This document shows, one piece after another, positions 11,269 through 26,200 of a DNA stretch of 64,000 bases (within the stretch, counting starts at the first letter, position 1; every line of letters begins with the position of its first letter). The position numbers were made by a program, and so were the translations under genes. The notes below the pieces were generated by a model. That model was not told the origin of the DNA and searched no databases. It saw nothing but the letters and a program-made list of their open reading frames with translations. Origin of the DNA: Cyrtodaria siliqua (lineage: Eukaryota; Mollusca; Bivalvia; Adapedonta; Hiatellidae). The stretch covers positions 62,001-126,000 of the forward strand of contig JAWPHD010006742.1 of the NCBI GenBank assembly GCA_037043455.1. Direction: 5' to 3'.

Positions 11269-14200
11269 GTATTTGGCATTATTTCTTTAACCGTCATAAG
11301 CAATTTAAAGAAATGTATATTTCGACTTTTATATAATAGTTGATTTGCAAACCTTATTATATTCTAAGTTCTACCTTTGCACTTAGTATTTTAAATAACC
11401 CGCTATCATTCCATTTCTGTAGGTATATGTGTATCCTTAATAAAGGCAGACAGTTTTAATGGTGTGTTATATATAAACATATTATTGAAACTGAAGCCGA
11501 GTTTAACAATACTTCCGACACAATGTTATCGTAAATGTATATGTACACATAACATTATTAAAGAAACCTACATTTGGAATGGATTGCAACTGTGTTTCAA
11601 CAATTTGCTTAAAGAACTGTAACCCTGTAAATAGTAACACATATTTGTTTTTTTTGTGTCACTAAACCGTAACTATCTGTATTTCGTTTATTGTAACTAT
11701 ACTTTTCAATATCAAAACAGTTTTGTACTAACTTTGTAAGTCAGTTAAGAGTGAATTACTGAAAAACACGTTTGTAATTCACTCCATTTGACAAACACAA
11801 TTTAAACACAATATGTCCCGCTTTGTTTTATATTAACGAGGTCATGTGTTCTTTGTTCAATTATGTTGTTTTTTATGCCCCTGAAAATGTTTCGGGGGCA
11901 TATAGTAATCGCACCGTCCGTCTGTCTGTCTGTCTGTCCGTCCGTCCGTCATTCCGCAGTTCATGTTCGGAATGTACCTTCAAAACCCCAGCATGGATTT
12001 TTAATTAACTTGGCACAAGTGATCACCATAACAAGACGATGTGTCGCGCCTGAAACGCAGGTCCGAGAACTCAAAGTTCAAGGTCACTCTTGCAGTTCAT
12101 AGGTCAAAAACAGGTACGCAATTTCGTGTCCGGACCGTAACGTCACAACCCATGAATGGATTTTTAAATAACTTGGCACAAGTGATCACCATAACAAGAC
12201 GATGTATAGCACGATGTGTCGCGCGCAAAACCCAGATCCGTACCTCTAAGGTCAAGGTCACACTTGCAGTTCATAGATCAAAAACATGTACGCAATTTCG
12301 TGTCCCGTAACTTCACAAACCCTGCAGGGATTTTTAAATTACTTGGCACAAGTAATCACCATAACAAGACAATGTGTCGCGCACAATACCCAGGTCCGTA
12401 CCTCAAAGGTTAAGGTCACACTTTTGCAGCTCATAGGTCAAAAACAGGTACGCATTTTCGTGTCCGGACCGTAACGTCAAAACCCTGCAGGGATTTTTAA
12501 ATTGCTTGGCACAAGTAATCATCATAATAAGACGATGTGTCGCGCGCAAAACCCAGGTCCGTACCTCAAAAGTCAAGGTCACACTTGCAGTTCATATGTC
12601 AAAAACAGGTACGCAATTTCATGTCCGTACCGTAACGTCACAACCCCTGCAGGGATTTTAAATAACTTTGCACAAGTGATCACCATAACAAAACAATGTG
12701 TCGCCTGCAAAACCCAGGTCTTCAAGGTCAAGGTCACACTTGGAGGTCAAAAGTCAAATCGTGTCCGATCAATAACTCTTGCATTCATGGTCGGATTTTC
12801 AAATAGCTTGGCACAAGTGCTCACCACAACAAGACGATGTGTCGCGCACAAAAATCCAGGTCTGTGGCCCAAAGGTCAAAGTCACACTTAGAGGTCAAAC
12901 GTCATATCGTGTCAGTTCAATAAATTTAACATGCCTGGACGGATTTCAAATAACTTGGCACAAGTGCTCACCACAACCAAACGACGTGTCGCGCACAAAA
13001 TCCAGGTCCATGGCATCAAGGTCAAGGTCATACTTAGAGGTCAAAGGAAACTTCAGGGCATTTGTCACTTACAGTGATATTTCTTGTTCCAGATAAGTTT
13101 ATTTTGTGTCACTAAACTGTAGCTATCTGTATTTTGTTTATTGAACTTATACATTGCCAATACCAAAACAGTTTTGTAATAACTTTGTCAGTCAGTTAAG
13201 AGTAAATTACTGAAAAACTCGTGTTTTTTTATAATTCACTCCATTTGACAAACACAATTTAAACACAATATGTCCCGCCTTGCTCTATATTAATGAGGTC
13301 ATGTGTTCTTTGTGCAATTATGTTTTTTTTTCCAGATAAGTAAAATCTATAGAAAAACCTTTCCTGACGTCAGAGTTGAAATCATATCTGTATCGATCAT
13401 ACGTTCTAGTAAAAGGTAAATATGCATGACTCTCATAATACTACACGAAATAAGTTACTAAAAGATGTAGTGGGCGAGTTGATTGGATGTGAGTGCGGGA
13501 GAGTGAGGGATGTTCGTACGTACTCTACTCCACAAAGGTAAATTCGCTATGATTTTCTTTAAATCCCGTTCGGTGGATAAAACCCTGACATTTACCACTA
13601 AATATATATATTATCCTTTTAATTTATTAATAATAATAATTATATCAGTTAGGGAACATATATGTTATAGAATGGCAGAATTTTTAAAACTGTAAATTGT
13701 TTATTTAACATGTGCTAAGACCTCTTCAACAGAAGGTTATATTGATTATTAGAAGTATATAATCAATTATGTATTTGATGATTTCAGAGATGTAGAAAGA
13801 AGTCTTTCAAAGGAACTAAAAGTGAACTTTGTTCTTCATTTCGATTTACCAAAGACCAACGAACAGATATTGAAAGCATGGCACGATCCAGGACAACTTA
13901 CAAGCTCACCATATATCTTCAATTTTGCGCCTAATATTTCACGTAATAGTAAACACTAATTAGTATAAAATATTTTAAAGAATGCAAGTAAATGAAATTA
14001 AATGAGATCAATATGATTCTAATAACAAACATTTTTATTATTCTTTAATATTCTTTTTACTTAACGTATTTCGAATTTGATCGTCTCTATATAATTAACA
14101 GCACACAAGAAATAAGTTGACGGTAACATTATTAATATGTTTTAGAAAACATAGATGTTTTGCTTGTTTGCTTATCAATGTTTTAATGAGACCAATCGGT

Positions 14201-17200
14201 CAGAGATTTGAGGTAATTAAAAGTACAATATGTAATTACACGTATAATAAACGCACACGTAGTTCCACAGACAGCTCTAAAATACAATGGATCACAAGGC
14301 CCATTTGTGCGTACTTTGACCTGTGAACAATAGAGGGCGGAACTAGAAATTGCATGTCGCAATAATCAATGTTAATATAGGACAATATTCTTACCAATTT
14401 CCTAATATACGATGTACATGTATAAAGAGTTTACGACTCAGATGAATTGTCATTCTACGACAAACGACAAAGTATTCCAATATAACTATATATTATGATA
14501 AAGGACAAATTATCAAACAAGTAGTGCATAAATCAACAAATCAATATCCAGCGCTTTTGGCTTTATAGCATGCAAGCTTATTTCGCACGCCGAATATGTT
14601 GACCAGTCTGCCGGTGGTCACCACAAAATGCCATCAAATGACATACTAACTACAAAACAAAGATTGTTGTATACCTCTTAACGTGGACCAAATGCAAAAA
14701 GAAGTATGTAGGCGAAAATGCCTTTAAACCGACGCATGAACCTCCGTCTGTCAAATATAAGCACGCGTCGATTTACTCGCTCACCAATGGCAGACAAATT
14801 TGCTGTGAATATAAATCTGTAACTTTACACTGCATTGACCATAACATCCAATGGTCAGACATTGAAAGGAAAAATCGGGAAAAAAAAATTGTATTCGAGG
14901 CGTTCGTTTGTAGTATTAAGTGGCTTATTTATTTTTAAACTTTTAAATAATTCATTCCTAAAATGTGTGTTTGTGTTTGTAACTTTATGCATGTATCCTG
15001 ACAAAGGTGATGAAAGCCGAAATCGCTGGATATATATATATATATATATATTTGTTTCTTTATAATAAATACAGATGGAGACAACGATTTGTGTGCCATT
15101 TCAACAAAAAATCATTGCAACACAACGTCTACGACATGCAAGACAATTAACGGTAGCATCGTTTGTGAGTGTAGAAGCGGCTATCACATATCTGAGGAAT
15201 CGCCGTATTTTTGCCATGGTATTTTATGTGTTTTTTTTCTACCATATAAATATATCTTCGTTTGTGGCATTTCCTATCCTCAAACTGATTTTTTTCGTTT
15301 TATCGGATACGTTGAAGTGTGATGTTTTAAAATTTTATATTTGGATTCCTATCTTATCTCGAAATGCGTTTTTAAATGAAATATGATCGCAATCCGAGTA
15401 TGTAAGCTGTTTATAGACTTGATGATCTAACGTTGCAACTTTAAGATTACATGAGCATCTGGTCAAAGTTCAGACTAAACTAAATATATGCTCAAGTTTC
15501 AAATGTAGTTAAATGGTTTACCTGGTAAAGTTGTAGTATTGGTCAATACGTAGATGACTGCATTATCTACCTTAATTTGATGCTTGAGTGCCAAGTTATC
15601 GTTTTCGTTAGCAATGTGAAAAGAGAATAAAAACAGAAAGATTACGCTATGATGACAACGAGCAAAGTAACTGAATCAAATCAATATTATGATAACATTA
15701 GTGAAATGTGACTGAGTTCAAGGTTGCTTTGACATTCCAACAGTCAGCAGCAGTTGTTAATAGTTGATCATATTAATTTGTACGTATATAAAACGCGATT
15801 TAGTAAAGAATTATAATTTGTTGGAGTATATATGTGATGCTTACACAATCTGTAATACGTAACGTGTTGAAAACAAAGAGATAAAAGTCGCACAGGAAAT
15901 GCAGCATCCAAGGACCACAGCCAAGCAAAAGCACTCATGGAAACACCAATTACAAGGATGAATAACAGACATAGTATATGAAATCACAACATCAGGCTCT
16001 ATCTTCTAACATACTAGGCAGCATTAATAAACAATATACCACAACGATGATATGTATATATGAATATAAAAAAACATAAACTTTGAAAGCGACAAAGCGA
16101 GTACTCAATAGCATAGGCAGATCATTAGCAGAATATACCATTAAGGGCATGACAAGACAAGATCGGAGAACCTTCAAACCGTCCTCGCAGGATTAAGTCG
16201 ATAAATATTGTAACAAGTCTAATAAAGATTGTATGAAAGTACCAAGTATCTTACGGAATTCGTAAATCACGGCACCATAGAAGTCCGGTTGTTATATTCC
16301 ATGTTGCAAAGGAGTTCTCAAATTACTTTCATATTTTAAAAGCAGATCAAGGTTACGATAATTAAAGGTTATCGAAGTTTATGGTAACAGTAGCCCTGAT
16401 AAAGTAGCTTTAATGATACAAAGTTAACGAATATTAAAGTCCTCACCTCAACTACATGTACAAACTCTAGAAAAACGAAAAGTCGAGAAACATATACCCC
16501 ATAAGATGTTGCTCGAGAAAAATCCCGTCTTAGCAGGGACAATTATGGTAATAATAATGATATTGGTAAAACAAAAAGAGTTTTATAAACTTTTAAATGA
16601 ACAACATGATATACAATGTGCATTTGGTTGTTGTTTTTAAATGCTGTTTAAAGCGGTGGGATTTCATAAATGTGTAAACTAATTGAAGCATATATTTGTA
16701 AACACCTAGTTAAACAACAAGTTATTCCTGAGGTACTTTAAAAGTACACATTAGTGACCGAATATCCTATCGTCCTATCGAATCAGTAAAGGACGCTGCC
16801 TCATCGGCAGAAGGCATAGGACCGCAAGTGTCTAATGAAAGATATAATTCAAAAAGACGCAAGATACACTGTGCGTCAAAATGCACGTTTAGTTACGATA
16901 TCACTGTCCACAGTTCACGTCATACTGAAAATAATTTTAAATATTTTATAATAATTTGATTTAGAAAAATACCTGCGCGACGGGTACCGCAGATCGTTAA
17001 CTCAGATCCGAAAGAAGGTAAGTTTGTAAATGGCCAAAAAGTTGGTAAAATGTTTCCAAAATATGACGATAAGTTTGCAAATGTGGTAACAGGTGGTGAC
17101 ATTTGGTGTACTATTTCAAGCCAGTTAAAACAAGCCAGTTAAAACGGTAGAACATAGATTTTGGCAACCAGACAAGGAAAGAGACCATTCATTGCAAAAA

Positions 17201-20200
17201 GAACTCAAAGTGCTTATACGATTTTGTATGCAATGTTTTATACAAGGTGCCACCTTCCAAATTCCTGTAACGAAGGGTAACCGTATCGTGGGAAAGTACT
17301 ACCGTGTGATACTTCAAACATTTATTGAATATTTCAAATAACGGCGTTTGCATATGGGTCTAAATAATGTTTATGTTTTTCACGACAATGCACAGGCCAG
17401 CTCATAAATTTAAAGTTATTAAGCACATTCCTTGCGGCAGAATAAATGTCCTTCAGCACCCCAATACTCTCCAGACCTTGCACCCTGTCACTTTTTGTCC
17501 TTTTCATAAAAGAATAAAAATCCTGTCTAGTCTCAGATATCATTCGCGACAATCTCTTTGTTCTGCTGTTTATCATTGGCTTATGCCGATGTCTGCCTAC
17601 CCTAATTATTTCCGGAATTGTATTCACAGGCTTAAGTTTGCATTTCTAATAAGGAGAATACTTTGAAGTTATGAAAATGAAAAGTTTGGCATTGTAGTCT
17701 GTTATTGACGAAATAATCCAAACTGTCATTACAGTTCAAACATCCCCCGTACATGTATAACGAATTTCACAAAAGTAAACGCATTAACTTCTCTAATCGT
17801 TTTTTTATTCTACATAGACATAGACGAATGCACAAACAAAACCTGCATAGGACACGGAGGTGGCAAAGTTGAGTGTGTCGATGAAATAGGCAACTGGAGT
17901 TGTAACTGTAGTGATGGTTATGAAACAGATAAAACTGATAATACCGCAGTGTGTCAAAGTAAGTATAGCGTGTTAGAAGGGTAGAACCTATATTCGTAAA
18001 TGATTTTGTTTTCTGTTTTAATGTAACTGAATGTAATTCATTATGTTGTATACTCCGTTGCAAAAGAAAGTGTACACTTTGAAGAAAATACTTTATACCC
18101 CTATCCTCTTTATCAAGCGACAGTCCTTTATTGAAAAACAAATCACAACATGATATTGGCAATGGAATGATAAAAACAATAGTACCAAACAGTAAAAAAT
18201 TACAATTCACACATTGCAATATCTGCGAAAAAGAAAATAAGATTTTATTTGATGACGTAGAAAACTTTGAACAGGTAAATTAATCCACAGGTTAATGTAT
18301 TTATCAATTATCTGGCAATAGTTGTGCAGCTATACAATTCAGAGTTACCTCATTTCCCCGTGCTGTGTCACGCAGTGGTAAACGTAGTATCTACGTCATG
18401 CAAATAATACTTATTTTTACATACAACTTAGTAGCGGTTTTCAATATATGTTTCTCTCCGAGACTATCAAGAAATGTTCATATAATTTTAAGAGTTAAAT
18501 TTGTTAATTGATAATACTGCATCTTTAAACGATGGAAAAGTTTATATAAGGAGAATTTTATAACGGATATTTCGACAATATAATGCGTTTAAAATCAGTT
18601 TTACTGAAAACAAAGCGATAATTGTTTAAAATTACCTATTAAATGTTTTAATTTTACAAAATGCAAACTTTGAAGCCGAAATTAAGGTTTATTTTTTAAT
18701 GGTCCTTTGGGACCAACGAGCCCAATATAGGTGGCTTTGAAGTAGAATACCGCTTAAGCCGGTGCTAGGGGGCGTGAGAAATGTTGATTCTTTCTTTACT
18801 TCTCATGAACAGACTCAATAAACCCGAGTCTGCAGCTTTATTCTCCTAATTGTGTTTGTTGCTCTCAAAGGATCACCTTTATCAGTATTTATTATTTTCA
18901 TATCCTAGCCAATCACGTTTTCCCTTCTTGGAGAAGGGGTTGGATGTGGTATGTAAAGTATACCATCTGAATTATTTTGAAATTTTAGAAATATTTAATG
19001 TTAACGCTGAATTACAGTTATTTTCATTTTAAACGATTTTCAATTAAAAGGGAGGTAATTTAGGATTTACCATGTTTTATTTTATTATAGATAAATCTGC
19101 AATAATGGGTCAAACTTTTATGTTTTTTATAGTATTTCCTACGCATTAACAAGAGAGAAAAGTAGCAGACTCTGTTTTATTGAGTCTGTTCATGAGACGT
19201 AATTATAAGATGCAAAACCTCCCGCCTCCGACCACAGGCACAAGCGATATTCTACTTTAAAGCAACACAGAATGGGTTTGATGATCCCAAATAACCAGTA
19301 AATAATAACACTACTGATTTGTAGTCGGGGCAATTTTTTACGGCCACCACACAGCACTAAGCAAACGCTAGTGTGAATGTCAATAAATACTGAAAAGGTG
19401 ATTCTTTGAAAGCAACGAACACAAACAAGAGGGAAAAGTAGCAGACTCGGTTTTATTGTGTCTATTCAATTTAAACAAAAATAAATAGTTTACAAACTGT
19501 TTGTCAAAACATAATAATTATTATTATAAACTATTCTAAAATATAGTTCAAATAAACAAGAGGCCCAACAGAGAGGGCCTGTATCGCTCTACTGGCTATA
19601 TGACGTCTGTGGTGGTTGTGTGTTTTTACCCGATTATCCCCTATTGGATGGAGCCAAAATACGAAAACTTATTGAACATCTACACATCCTTAACTAAGAA
19701 ATATACCACACATGAACTTGAATTCTGAAAAAGCATATAGAGAGAGTTAGCGTCAAAATGCGGAAAGTCCGTTCTAGTAAATTACTGCCTGTTACCGAAG
19801 TTGTACCCCTGTAGAGGGCCCTCTTTATGCAGGAGGTCAAAACCGAATTTATACATGTATATTTTGGGCCTTCATAATTGACAATTTCAATACAATTTTT
19901 TTGTGATTTTTGACCCGATTACCCACTAAGGGGCCCCAGTGTAATGAAGCCAAAATCCGAGATATTATTGTGCATCTTCACATCCTTAGAAACACACCAT
20001 ACATGAACTTGAAATCTCAAAGGGTATTGAAGGAGTTAAGTGTCATAAGGCCACAACTCTGTAACATAGTAAATTACTGCACGTCCTACAAGTTGTACCC
20101 CTGTAGATGGGCCACTTTTCATAAGAGGACAAAACCTGTTTTATAAATGCTGTACCTCGAATGACCATATCAAATTAGAATCAAATGCATTCGTATTTCA

Positions 20201-23200
20201 GAGTGTTATATATTTCAAAGTGTTAGATATTACAATTCAGGAGAGAAGAATGACTTTAGCTGTAATGTATGGACCAAATGAAGACAAACCGCACTTGTTT
20301 CATAATTTCTTTACTGTTGTTGAAAGCTTTGGTAACACTTCTTATATAATTGGTGGGGACTGGAATGTGTCACTAAATTATGATATGGACACATACAATT
20401 ACATACACAAAAGTAACATTATATCAAAAAAAAACACTTTTAAGTATTATGGAAAGGCATCTGGAGAATATTTAATGACAATGTTAAAGGATGTATACTT
20501 GGTGAGGCCCTTTTAATATGATGGCTCGTTTAGACTATTTTCTTGTGTCATACGACTTTCAAGACTGTGTCGAAAAATGTTGAATCGATATAACTTATAA
20601 ATCCGACCATTCAACAATTTCAGTTTATTTTTTATTTCGTTAAAAACGAGGCCGTGGCTCATGGAAATTTAATAACAGTCTACTTACAAACATTAAATAT
20701 GTTAATACTATCAAACAAACTATTTCTGAAACCAAAGAACAATACAGATTAGATAATGAAAATTAACAACAAGACATTGAATGTAGCATAAATGACAAAC
20801 TATTTTGGGAGACTCTTGATTAGAGGTAAAACTATTTCATTCGCTTCAGTTTTGTAAAGGGAGAAAAATAAAATGAAATAGAAGCTAAAATTAAAAAGTT
20901 ATATGCTTTAATAGACAATGGAGATTTCGAAATGTCCGAGCTTGCATTGATGAAAGCAATCTGGCAAAGCTTAGTAAAGGTAGAATGCATAATATAGGCG
21001 CTAACGTGCAGACAAGACAAAACATACCAATCTGTGTTACTTCAAGGGCCATAATGCCGGTGTTACTGGTCCGATCTTGCCGGATTTTGAACTTACCCGA
21101 GCTTTCATTGATATTAACAATCTGGTAGAGTTTGCTAAAATAAAGATACTATATCGTAGAAACCAACAAGTTAACGGACGGACGACGGACGGACGACGGA
21201 CGATAGACCATCACATAAGCCCTACTGGCTAAAACTTTTATATTTAGTAAATAGGAATTTTGTCCAGTGTATATAAATACTTTATGACAATATTTATACC
21301 GAGTTGTACAATAACATAGTTGCCCTTTTAATTTACAAATGTTAACATGAAACAAAAAGTGGGATTTGGTTTGATAATACTACATATTGTGTTTTAAGTA
21401 TTTTTTATATTGAACTAGTTACCAGACAAACACATCAAATGGGTGTGTTTCCAAAGTTAGTATGCAGTGAATATACTAGTTTAAGTCCAACCTGAGCATC
21501 CAGTTTTGTACCATAGCCATTTATCCAACTATGCATGTGCAAGAAGTTTTAGGGCGTTGCAGTTTTCAGTAAAAACAACAGCTCGATCCAATCAAGAATA
21601 GCATTATCACGCGACATGAGCATGACCCATGTTTTAATTATTGCAGCCAATCGCCTGTGTGTATTTTTGGGCAAATCCAATGTCAAGGCGTGCTGTTGTG
21701 ATAATGGGTAGTCGTGTTTTACATATTTGATTGACAGGTTGTGTATCAACATTACAACTACGCGCGTGTAAAATTGAGTAGACCATGGTATAATAGCCGA
21801 ATCTGTCATTTATAGCATGGCTGAATTATACCGGCATTTATAGCACGGTTTAGGCTGTGACCGTCTGGTTTATGAAAATTATATAAGCAAGAACAAAGCA
21901 TTTGAGCTATAGTACAAATGCTTTTATTCACATATTAAAATAAATGTACTTCTAATTAGATAAAGATGAGTGCATCTCTTGGAATACAAGCATCACTCCT
22001 AGCTGTGTCAAGGCTGTTGGCTGTAATGATACGATTGGGAACTGGACCTGTTTATGTGGCGAAGGCTACCACTTGGTAAAAATGAATGTGACAACACAGG
22101 AGTGTAAAGGTATATATGTAAAGGTCCTTCACAGGACTATATATAGTCATCCTTTCAATTATTGAATAACAAAATAAGACAATATCGATGTGGCTTGAAT
22201 ATCGATGTGGCTTGTGTTTGCGGCAAGTCATCTGTTAAAACCATGAAATCTGCTGATGGTAAGAAAATCTAGTTCCTATAAATTGTCCTCACTCCATAGA
22301 AGGATATATCTAAGGATAATGTTAGTATCTGTAACTCATGTTGTTGTATACAAATATTACCTAGTAATGCAATATTAGCTTAAAGAATTTATTTCAAAGA
22401 TAACAAGATGACATACTATACAAATGTTACATACAATAATGAATGGATTGGAACGAAAGCAAAATGCTTATAGAGATCCTTCCATTTATGCAATGTTAAA
22501 TTGTTTACGTCAGGAATGCAACCTTCAACTAGATACAGATGATTATATCGCGCAAAACATATGTTCTACGCATTATAGAATGATACACTAGAACGATACA
22601 TAGAAATCCGAGAACATGCCGTACTCTTATTAACGTGTAGATTCCTATGGTTCTTAGCGTATACTCGGAAGATACTCTCTGATACACGGGACCCCCCGGT
22701 TTACATCCCTATTGAGGCTAAGAGAGAGGTCTTACATAGGCATTGCAGGTTGTCCAATCCCATTCATTTCTTGAATGAAATATTGTTTAAATAAATTAAA
22801 GGAATATGTATTCAGAACGTTCAATGTAAAGATAGCAAAATGTATATAACCGATCAAAAACGGGTTCAAATTTTACATAAAAAACAAAGGGAGAGCTAGT
22901 TGGTATACAATTATCGGTGATGTATACAGTTTATAAGAGCAAATCAAATATCGAATAACTGAAAACATCAGGCGTATGTGGGCATTTACTACCAAAGTAT
23001 GCTTGATTATTATGAATGCACTTACATTAATATACAACTTTACACCACCACTAAATATTGCAGTTAAAGATGTTGAGCCTTGTTGGCGTGTACTTAAAGC
23101 GAATGAGAATTTAACGCTTGTTCTACTTCCAAATTCAAACGTTTGAAACATGGTTGGAAACCCATATATAAGGCAGATCTTTCAATAAATTTACATGCGA

Positions 23201-26200
23201 TAGACAAAGCAACATCAGAAATGCACACCCATCCGCTGAAATATATTATGATCTGTGCGATATAAGAACTCGTAACCTTCGGATTGACAATCCATATGTT
23301 TTACCACTGGGCTATTTAGTTGATCAACATAAGTTATGTTTATCGATATAATGTTAGCAAGAGTTTATACGTTGTTAATTTGTTTGTGATTCAGTGCGTG
23401 AGCTTTAAATATACTGTAAAAGTAGATATTAAAGTCGAACAGGAAATATAACATTCAAGGACCACAGTCAACCTAAAACAGGCATAGAACCAACGATTAT
23501 AAGGATGAATTAAATTCAAGGTATATGACAAATGTAAACACAACATGGTTAACAACTAGGGCTACCATATTGGAACGGTCAGTGGCAAAATAATCATCTT
23601 GGGATCTTAACCATGTTCTATGGTACAACATATCTCACTCTTACCCTATTGACATCCAAATACAACGATACAGTGTAAATAAAGAAATCCACGCCATGAT
23701 ATTTCCTCTAACAAACTAGACAGCATTAAAAGGTAATACATAATTATAACATCAAGATGATCATGTTTATATGAACATCAAACGAGGATGATGTCCTGGT
23801 GAAAGTGTCTCGCTTTATTTATGGGTTCGCGGCCATATTACGGAAGAATGAGACTAAATTAAAACCCGCACAAAATCAAGCCTAGTATTACCTTATAATT
23901 ATATGATACTCTTTGAGCATAGTTCTAGTAGGTTAAATACATAATTCTAGACTTTTTCGTTTGAGTTGGCCGACGTGGTTTATATAGACAGCTGTAAATA
24001 AAAGTTAGACATACAACTGCATGAGAAAATGGTGTTATTCAACGTTGTTTCGGTTGATGGGACTCGAACAATAGAGCTTTTAAATGTAGGAAACATATTA
24101 AAACATAAATAAACGCTTTTCATTATTTGTATTTTGGATTTGGGTTTGTTTTAAAAATAATAAACTAAGAACTCTCAATTAAGTTTGCATACTTGTATAA
24201 AATAATAAACGTTGTATGTAGCCGCCTATCTGTGAAAATCCAACGCTGGAATTCAGTAGGTTTAAAGAGCTATTTCATAATATAACGTCATAATTGTCAT
24301 TCAGCTATCGGATGGCGTGGTGATGTAGTGATAAGCATACATGCCCGGAAAGCAATAGGTCCGTGGTTCAATTCCTGGCTGCGGCACGCCGATTTTTGAA
24401 ATGACAATTATTCCGAATATTTCATAATTACCTTGTTAGACGCAATAGAGTACTTATATTAAATAATATGGTTCACATCTTTGTTTATTTAATTTTTAAA
24501 GCCTATCACTAATATTTTATTAAATATTTATAATTCTGAAGAAAATATCCAAAGTGCTCTGAACCATACTTTTAGATTATAATGAATGCGAAAACGAGCG
24601 TGAGGGCTATGGATGCCATGGCGAAGGTGCTAAATGTCAAAACTTCGATGGCAACTGGAACTGCACATGCGAAATAGGTTATGAACCAGAAGAAAGCAGC
24701 GGAACTTCCATTCAATGCATAGGTAAAGATTGTTTATGATGTTTGGTTCTACGTGTGGAGGGCTTCCGAACATTTATTCTTCCCAGTCAACACCATTTTC
24801 GTGTCGGTCTAATGTAATTATTATATAATTATTATGAACTTTTTATATGCCATATACGAAATCCGTTGTGCGCCTTAACTATTGTTTTACATTTGTGAAA
24901 TGAACATCTAGTTTTAACTATTATTTGACCTGTTTGTTCATGTAATTGTCTCCATACTTGTTATCATTAAATATCCATACAAACTTCTATTTTAATGAAA
25001 GGTCAACTACACTTCGACATTCGGATCAAGTTCGGTCCCGCACTAGATACGAATGTTGAATACCAAACATGGGTGAAATGTCGTACCCCGAACTGGATTC
25101 GAATGTGTTATACCGAACTGTTTTTGAATTTCGAACCTGAAATGGATCCAGCTCTTGAAATGCACTCTAGAACCTGGTTTAAACCCCCAGCGGCCTTTTG
25201 GCAACTGACCTTCTAAGGCGGTAGCCCTACTGCCAGCCCTTTTTGTGTTTGTGGCGTCATATACCTTTAGTATTACTATTGCCATGTTTGTTTGTCTTTT
25301 TGCGTGTTGTTGTGTTTACTGTGTTCTGTCAAAGCTTCATTTCATGTTCGACTTTTATACTTATTTTTAATAATATACTAATAACGACTTTTTAAAAATC
25401 GTGCACACATATGTTTAATTCAAATGTACGACAAATTATTTAAAACAAAATGAATGAATACATTTAAATCTAGAACAAAGGTTTATATGTATTGCTTTCT
25501 GCGATGGGGTTAAATAAAGGTAATCCCATGTGCCATACACTTATTTTGGTTTGCCTATCAACACATACCATTAATTAAATGGTATGATTATTAAATGGTA
25601 TGATTGCTTACACTTTTCAAACATAGGTTATAACTTTTATGTTAGAAATCAATTCCTCAACGAACTCATCAGTATATTTTTTTCACTTTGTACGAATATG
25701 TAATTAGCGTGATATTAAAAGAGTGTTGTCTGATCCACGCCATTTGAAATAGTCTACATTACATGGTCCCACCTTAATTTCATTAAGCGATGGGAAAACG
25801 TATATTAGCAGGATTTTATAAAGGATATTTCGACACGTTTGAAACAATGTTTTACTGAACAAATATGATGACATTTAACATTAATTAATACTATTTTAAT
25901 TGTACAATATGCAAAAATTTTAAGCCGAAATTAAGGTTTTATTTCATGCCCTAGCCAACACCGTTTTCGCTTCTTAGAGAAGGGGTTGGATGGGATATGA
26001 AAGTTAATACTCGGACCTCGTAATGACTAGTGTAGTGTAATATCCATCAATAAAACGGACTTCAGATATATTGAACTAAACAAATATCGTGGAAAAATAG
26101 CGACAGTTGCAATAATTGATATCTAATTTAACCATAAACAGTAAACACTGCGATATTAGGCAACAACATCCTACGTGTAATCTACATTTTGTCTACTTTC

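Noticed and set aside
11917..11950. The direct tandem repeats as a CRISPR array.
   Set aside because: The repeats are contiguous satellite monomers and TCYG microsatellite without spacers, in a spliced eukaryotic gene.
17334..17627. Minus-strand 97-residue frame.
   Set aside because: It is the antisense of the mariner transposase relic.
22170..22262. A Cys-containing stretch (VACVCGKSSVKTMKSADG) before a GTAAGA donor, between EGF exons 3 and 4.
   Set aside because: No acceptor gives an open phase-1 entry; the upstream frame has a stop. EGF3 joins EGF4 in phase without it. It may be an exon relic.
24313..24390. A functional tRNA gene.
   Set aside because: The acceptor ends pair, but the T stem mismatches and the anticodon stem is short, so I list it only as tRNA-like.
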